Made by a program: the position numbers and the translations under genes
DNA from: Maratus speciosus
Taxonomy: Eukaryota > Arthropoda > Arachnida > Araneae > Salticidae
Assembly (NCBI GenBank): GCA_963932465.1
Contig: OZ010795.1
Span: forward strand, 474,352,806-474,416,805
Direction: 5' to 3'
Length of the DNA stretch: 64,000 nucleotides
In this document: in pieces, positions 58,820 through 64,000 of the stretch
How positions within the stretch are numbered: the stretch's first letter is position 1
Layout: each line of letters begins with the position of its first letter
The notes under the pieces: model-generated
Database searches by the model: none
Told to the model about the DNA's origin: nothing
What the model saw: the letters and a program-made list of their open reading frames with translations, nothing else

Positions 58820-59702
58820 CAGTGAAATACGTTTAACACGAAAAATCGGTTAACACAAAATGATATAGCGGTCCGGACAGTATACGATGCAATTTAATAC
58901 AATTTTGTTCTTTTAACACGAAACAAAAATCGTTTAACACGAAAAAAATTCGCTTTCGAGCTAATTAGTTTAAGTTGAAATAGGTGAATTTTGTGTTAAA
59001 ACCACTGAATTTTTGCTGAAAATCAGATAATTTTGTATTTTTTGTAAATTAGCTTATGTTTTATGAGCACAATGGCTGAGAAATCAAACTACTATTTCGC
59101 TTTAAATGAAGATGAAGCTGCTTAATGCAGTTGATGAAAGAGAAGCACGAAAAAGGAAATCTGCAAAGAGCTAGGCATTGCCAATTCAACATTATCAACA
59201 ATAATAAAAAACAGGGATCCCATTACGTTAATGTTTGAGCGCAGTATGTTTAAGCCTGAGAAAAAACGTATGAAAACTGCTAAGCGCGAAGATTTAGAGA
59301 CAGCTTAATTTATTTGGTTCAAACAAGTTAGATCTCAGAATGTTGAAAAAGGCACTTCGAAAAAAGATATCTGATCCCCCCCCCCGCCCCTCAAGAAAAC
59401 AAACAAACAAACAAAACAATATATTAAAGGTATATATAAATATTATACAGACATGCATACAATAAATACAATAAACCCTACTGGAGTGAAAAAGTTATAA
59501 TTAAAACAATATATTGTTTACTTGCTTTTTATCCTGTTGGTTGCAACTTACTAGTAGTTTAACAGGAAATCGAAATAAAATTTGATGACGTCGAAAATAT
59601 TTGTGAGTTTTGTTCTTTTTTTAAGAATCTTTTACCGCGAAATTCTTTTAACACGAAAAAATATTTCGATCCCTTCAGTTTCGTGTTAAACATATTTCAC
59701 TG
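58820..59702 (+). mobile_element. pogo/Tigger element remnant with TA duplication
   Basis: Left CAGTGAAATACGTTTAACAC and inverted right CAGTGAAATATGTTTAACAC, with TA outside both (58818-58819 and 59703-59704). TTTTAACACGAAA-type motifs repeat just inside both ends. It abuts the right end of the foldback element and holds a transposase fragment and an inverted SINE tail at 59427-59490. Confidence 0.88.
59068..59345 (+). pseudogene. pogo-family transposase fragment (CENP-B-like DNA-binding part)
   Basis: One frame reads ELGIANSTLSTIIKNRDP then KRMKTAKREDLETA, a stop (TAA at 59306), then FIWFKQVRSQN. This matches the helix-turn-helix and start of the CENP-B-type domain in pogo/Tigger transposases. 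An upstream frame from an ATG near 59071 is shifted relative to it and also ends early. The DDE catalytic part is missing, so the fragment cannot work. Confidence 0.8.
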
Positions 59703-60126
59703 TATTTAAAAGACCAGGCTGTTTTTTTAGTCATCTGGCCTTAGTTCTATACTGAACTGATTTTGATAATTATTTTTTTAAATGAAAGCTGTTCATTTGT
59801 AGATGTGTCCGTTCTAGCTATTTTTTTCAATTCCTACTATTAGTTCACACTCTCCCTATATTTATTTATATATATATATATTTATTTATTTACATATTTA
59901 TATAGCTTATTCAAATTTTCAATCGTTAATAAAATACTCATTATTCATCTTATCAAGTTGAAATAATTTTTTTTAAACTTATACTGCATGACAATTGATG
60001 TTAACACAGCTTTTTCAAATATTAATGAATTAATTAAATTTTAATTAATTAATTTTAGTTTTGCATGGAAAACAAAATGGCGGCCATCGGTTATTGAAGA
60101 TCAATGAAAGTATTTTCAATAAGGGG

Positions 60127-60345
60127 TTACCATAGGGGGGACCCTGTTCTGTCACCAAATACCGCCAAATTTGTCGCCAACTTGGCGATATATCGCCAAA
60201 TTTGGCGGCCAAAATGAGTCGCCAAAAGTGACGCCAACTTGGCGATATCTCTAATATTTCGCCAAATTCCCATAGAGTTCCATTGTAAACCTACTTGCTT
60301 ATAGAAAACCAACAAATTGAGATATTTTAATGCAACAAAAACTAA
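60127..60345 (-). repeat. Inverted copy of the TTGGCG-rich unit
   Basis: Reverse complement of the unit at 55425 and 56040: TTGGCGATATCTCTAATATT on the + strand, and TTGAGATATTTTAATGCAAC towards the end. It carries alternating CGCCAA and TTGGCG motifs. Confidence 0.85.
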
Positions 60346-61804
60346 TATTAGCTTAAGGGATTATATTAAATTTTTCTTTGATGACCTAAGTAGAAATTGA
60401 CTTTAAAAACAAAATTTTTATATTACTTGTTTGATTTATTTCCATTTAAATATTTTATTTTTTATTTTAAAATCTTTTTATGTTAATTCTTCACATAGGT
60501 GGTAATTGGCTTACTTTCATTATTGAAGAGAGAAGGAAAAACAGTGGAATTTAACATGTCATTACGGGTGCTATTTTCGTATTACAATTAAAAATAACTT
60601 TTTTAAACTTTTGAACAGAAATTGACGTCACGATTTAAAATAACACATTTTTACTGATAAAGCTCTTACATTTCAATATTTGTTTCATTCCGCTTATACT
60701 GAGATTGAGACGCTAATCTTAGAGGGCTTCAGCGGTGAAAATTATGTCATAGTAAAAATAAAATTAGATTTTTTTTATATATAAAACTAAATATTTTACT
60801 ACAAATGCGTCTAAAGGTACATTTCTGGATTTCACCGGCAACAACCTCAAGTAGAGAGTGCGAATGTTTACATACAAAATTGTAACGGGCAAACGTGACA
60901 CGAAGTTTAGGGATATATTTATTAACAATCTATTGCCCATTAAAATATTTTAAAAATAGTAACCATAAATATGAAAAGTATGCATCTAAATTTTGCGCCG
61001 GTGAAAAAGACTTTATGTTTAGATTTCTTTGAAAACAAAAACTATAATTGTGGCTTAGTGGCGTAATTTTCGTTGATGTTTCATTGAGTAATACCAAAGA
61101 TCAAAGCCTCAATTAATAACTCCATAATTTCATTATCTTAATTGCATGTTACTGATTACATATAGGAATAAAGTTTAATTTTTCAATAATTTGAAAAGTT
61201 GAAATTAAACTTTAGTTAAAAATAATATTCGTTTTAAGAGTTAGGTTAGCCAATATAATACTGATTAATTATTGTAATTTTTTTTTGATAAATTCAGTCA
61301 ATTAGTTCTTTTAAACATTTTCATTCGTCGAATTCGACGGGTTTCGACTCGTTCAGTTTTGAAATCAGGGAGTCCTTTCCTGGACACCCTGTATTACAGT
61401 CAAAAGACTGGTCAAGGCAGGTACTTAAATTTTTACTTACTTCTTGGATTTTTTTCCTTAATGAAAAAAAAGTCTAATAACATTTCAGTAAAGTGAAAAA
61501 GGGGGAAATATTTTTTAAGGTTTAGTCAAAAGTTTAAGTCGAAATTTCAATTTTTATCGTTGATGAGATAAGGAAAACACAAAGTACGGTTTTACATTTA
61601 AAGCAGCGCGACATATGTGATACAGAACCCACTGTAATTCAGAATATAAATTTACCTAATAATAATTTGTATTCTTTCTTGCAGTATTCATAAATAAAAA
61701 TAAATTGTAAGACAAATATAAAAGTTTTCGAAAGTTTAAATACCTCTACCTGGTTTCTGTTTTGTGTCATTCTATCAACACCTTATCTTGAGTTGCGAGT
61801 AGAA
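60346..61804. other. No gene seen
   Basis: AT-rich sequence without recognisable domains, RNA genes or terminal repeats. CTGGACACCCTGTATTACAG near 61380 resembles a mariner-type terminal motif but has no partner nearby. Confidence 0.45.
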
Positions 61805-61805
61805 C

Positions 61806-63247
61806 CCGATAGCATTTTTAATTAGCAGAAAATTAGTAGCAGTCTTGCTTTGAAAGCCTGCAAAGTTGCAGCAAGCTTAGAATGACAAGGCTGAAAGTTC
61901 ATAATAAGACTGCAGCAGGATAACGCAAACGCCGAAGTCATCACACTTTGAACTTGCAGCTAACTTGTAGTGCAAGTTAAATTCATGTTGTATCAAATTT
62001 ATTGCAAATTAACGGCGAACAAGTAATCAAAAATACTGGAAACTTACTGAAAAGTAGTAATCTTTCCATGCCCCACTATCTGTTTACAACGGTTGCACTA
62101 CAAGTTTATCCCCTTCGGAGGGGTCCATAGACCTGATCAGGTCTATTGATGTGATGAACACACCGTCAGAAAGCGCATGCATCGTTTTCATCACCATAAA
62201 CAAGTTAAGGTAATACTTGTACTTTTCAATACGCCCCAGATAGCATGAACATTAGCAGCAAGTTTAATTTTTTCTGATATTACCTTGCCGTGACAAATAT
62301 GAATTGAGAAATTCGCAGCAAATCCCCCGCAAGGTATACCATCATCCAGTTGCATGAGTAGTTTGTTGTGAAACTGAAGGCAAGACTGCCTTTAATTCAC
62401 GAAAGTGACGAAAGCAAAAAATCCCTCTGTTGAGAGAATAGACAGTCAGCAGATACGCAGAAATTGCAAAAATTTATTCGATTGGCACCGCTTTTTTTAA
62501 ACACTATACTTATCAAATACCAAAAAAGGCTTGAATTGAAAAGTACAAATATTATCCTAACTTGTTTATGGTGGTAAAAACGATGCATGCACCTTCAGGT
62601 GCGTATGCATCAATAGACCTGATGAGGTCAATGGACTCCTTCTAAGGAGTTAAACTTATAGTGTAACAGTTAATGTGGCATGGAAAGATTACAGCTTTGG
62701 ATTAAGTTTGCAGTATTTTTGGTTACTCGTTTACCGTTAATTTGCAATAAATTTGATACAGCATGAATTTTAGTTGCACGACAAATTAGCTGCAAGTTCA
62801 AAGTGTGGTGACTTCGGCGTTTGCGTTATCTTTCTCCAGTCTTGTTATGAAATTTCAGTCTTGTCATGCTGAGCTTGCTGCAACTTTGCAGGTTTTCAAA
62901 GCAAGACTTCTGCAAATTTTCTGCAAACTAAAAATGCTATGTGGGGAGTTTTTTTTGGTATTTGATAAGTATAACGTTTAGAAAAAGTGGTGCCAACCGA
63001 ATAGAATTTCTGCAATTTCTGCGTATGTGCTGATTGTCTATTCTCTCAACAGAGGGATTTTTTGTTTTCGTCACTTTTGTGAATTAAAGAGAAGCTTGCC
63101 ATCAGTTTCACAACAAACTACTCATGCAAGTGGGGGATATCACAGGAAATTGCGGGAAATTTGCTGCGAATTTCTCAATTCAAATTTGACACGGCAAGAT
63201 AATATCAGAAACAATCTAACTTGCTTCTAATGTTCATGCTATCTGGG
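61806..63247. mobile_element. A-B-A'-B' interleaved inverted-repeat structure
   Basis: Segment A (about 61806-62231, from CCGATAGCATTTTTAATTAG) is inverted as A' (62529-62945). Segment B (62233-62525, from CCCAGATAGCATGAACATTA) is inverted as B' (62950-63247, ending TAATGTTCATGCTATCTGGG with small changes). The order is therefore A, B, inverted A, inverted B, not a simple palindrome. All four outer edges carry GATAGCAT or its complement. Frames at 62397-62588 and 63027-63230 are mirror images over B and B' and are not genes. Confidence 0.82.
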
Positions 63248-63349
63248 AATCCTCTACTTCCACTCATAGCCGGTTATTTGAGAACTAAAAATGGAAAACG
63301 CTGAAAGTCCAAAAGAGAACATTTTTTAAGAGAACGAAAAAAAGAACGT

Positions 63350-63400
63350 GAAAGCACCTCATTTGCCACGTTTGATGTAAAATTTCCGACTTGTTTGCAC
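63350..63400 (+). repeat. Fragment of the GTGCG-end element
   Basis: GCACCTCATTTGCCACGTTT and TTTCCGACTTG match the right flank of the family seen at 6176, 24404 and 53432, without the rest. Confidence 0.65.
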
Positions 63401-63567
63401 TATTACTAATAGGGTGAGCACTCCTTCTGCTGTTTGTTAAACTCGGCACTTAAGATTATTTGGTACTTTCAGTGTTTTCCATTTTTAGTCCTAATTTTAC
63501 TTTAATTTTCTTTTCAACGCATTTATTTTTTCGATCACTTCGCATCCCGTAGCTATAGTGTCTTGAA

Positions 63568-63779
63568 GATATAGCAGGGCAACACTAGATAACGGGCATG
63601 CTCATTCATTATCATGACGTCCCAAATGGTGGCTGGCCGCTATCAATGACATACAGCGACTGGTACAAAGCGGCGCGGCCATCATTTTGTATCAATGGCT
63701 GTATGTCGTTGATAGCGGCCAGCGACCATTTGTGACGTCATGATAATGAATCAGCAAGTCCTGTATCTAGTGTTGCTCT
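63568..63779. mobile_element. Short palindromic MITE
   Basis: Left GGGCAACACTAGATAACGGG and inverted right GAGCAACACTAGATACAGGA. The arms pair through TTATCATGACGTC/GACGTCATGATAA and GGCCGCTATCAATGACATAC/GTATGTCGTTGATAGCGGCC. The centre is near 63675 with the GC-rich AAGCGGCGCGGCC. Unlike its surroundings it is GC-rich and well conserved. Confidence 0.85.
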
Positions 63780-64000
63780 CGATATAGTGTGGAAATTGGC
63801 CAACCAAAAAGAGCTAAGAAATTGTATCCTATAAATGTTGAACAAAGCAGAACGATAAATGGCTATCGCGGCGACATCTGGTAGTTTAAACGTAAACATT
63901 GTATAAGGATTCAATTGAAAAAGCGTTTTGGCCAGTGAAGGACTAGCAGATGGTAGTGCGTTCAATATTTGTCCTTCAGAATCATTCAACAATTATCGGA

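Overview
The window looks like AT-rich, repeat-dense animal DNA, most likely arthropod. A chelicerate such as a spider would fit the lectin-plus-sushi gene and the Helitron, Tc1 and hAT load, but the species is inferred, not shown. Nothing resembles a bacterial or viral gene layout. Nearly all open reading frames here are short chance frames or read-through of simple or tandem repeats.

Only one host gene is supported. It lies on the + strand, its introns are very long and full of transposons, and it is seen as three internal exons: 22719-22904, 42436-42561 and 52350-52514. All three have AG/GT borders and join in one frame through phase-1 introns. The first two together form one fucolectin-type (eel fucolectin / tachylectin-4 / pentraxin-1, F5/8C-like) carbohydrate-binding domain. 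The third is a complete sushi/CCP module. The start, signal peptide and 3' end lie outside the window or were not recognised.

Region by region. 0-7 kb: a TA-flanked MITE, then a palindromic foldback element split by a hAT-like element that has a perfect 8-bp target duplication and is filled with a 31-bp minisatellite. 7.2-22.2 kb: a 15-kb composite with inverted arms around three tandem ~2.48-kb units; a head-to-tail pair of Helitrons sits in the middle unit, and the sister units give the empty site. 22.7-42.4 kb (first intron): two of the four copies of a recurrent intron block, a tRNA-like inverted-repeat element, a 55-bp minisatellite, one Helitron, several palindromic elements, a decayed Tc1-type transposon with IR/DR ends, a 145-bp tandem repeat, tandem repeats with hammerhead-like cores, and a 1.5-kb palindrome. 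The third block copy ends just before exon 2. 42.6-52.3 kb (second intron): four Helitrons sharing one 3' end, one nested cleanly inside another, then the fourth block copy ending just before exon 3. 52.6-64 kb: a foldback element split by a 5.7-kb hAT-like element (8-bp TSD) that itself holds a Helitron and two inverted-repeat elements, then a decayed pogo/Tigger element, an A-B-A'-B' inverted-repeat structure and a short palindrome.

The genes do not form an operon or system. The biology shown is one extracellular lectin/sushi gene whose introns have been built up by layered transposon insertion. The most informative signals are the nested insertions with visible empty sites, the decayed hammerhead-like tandem repeats, and the repeated block next to the exons.
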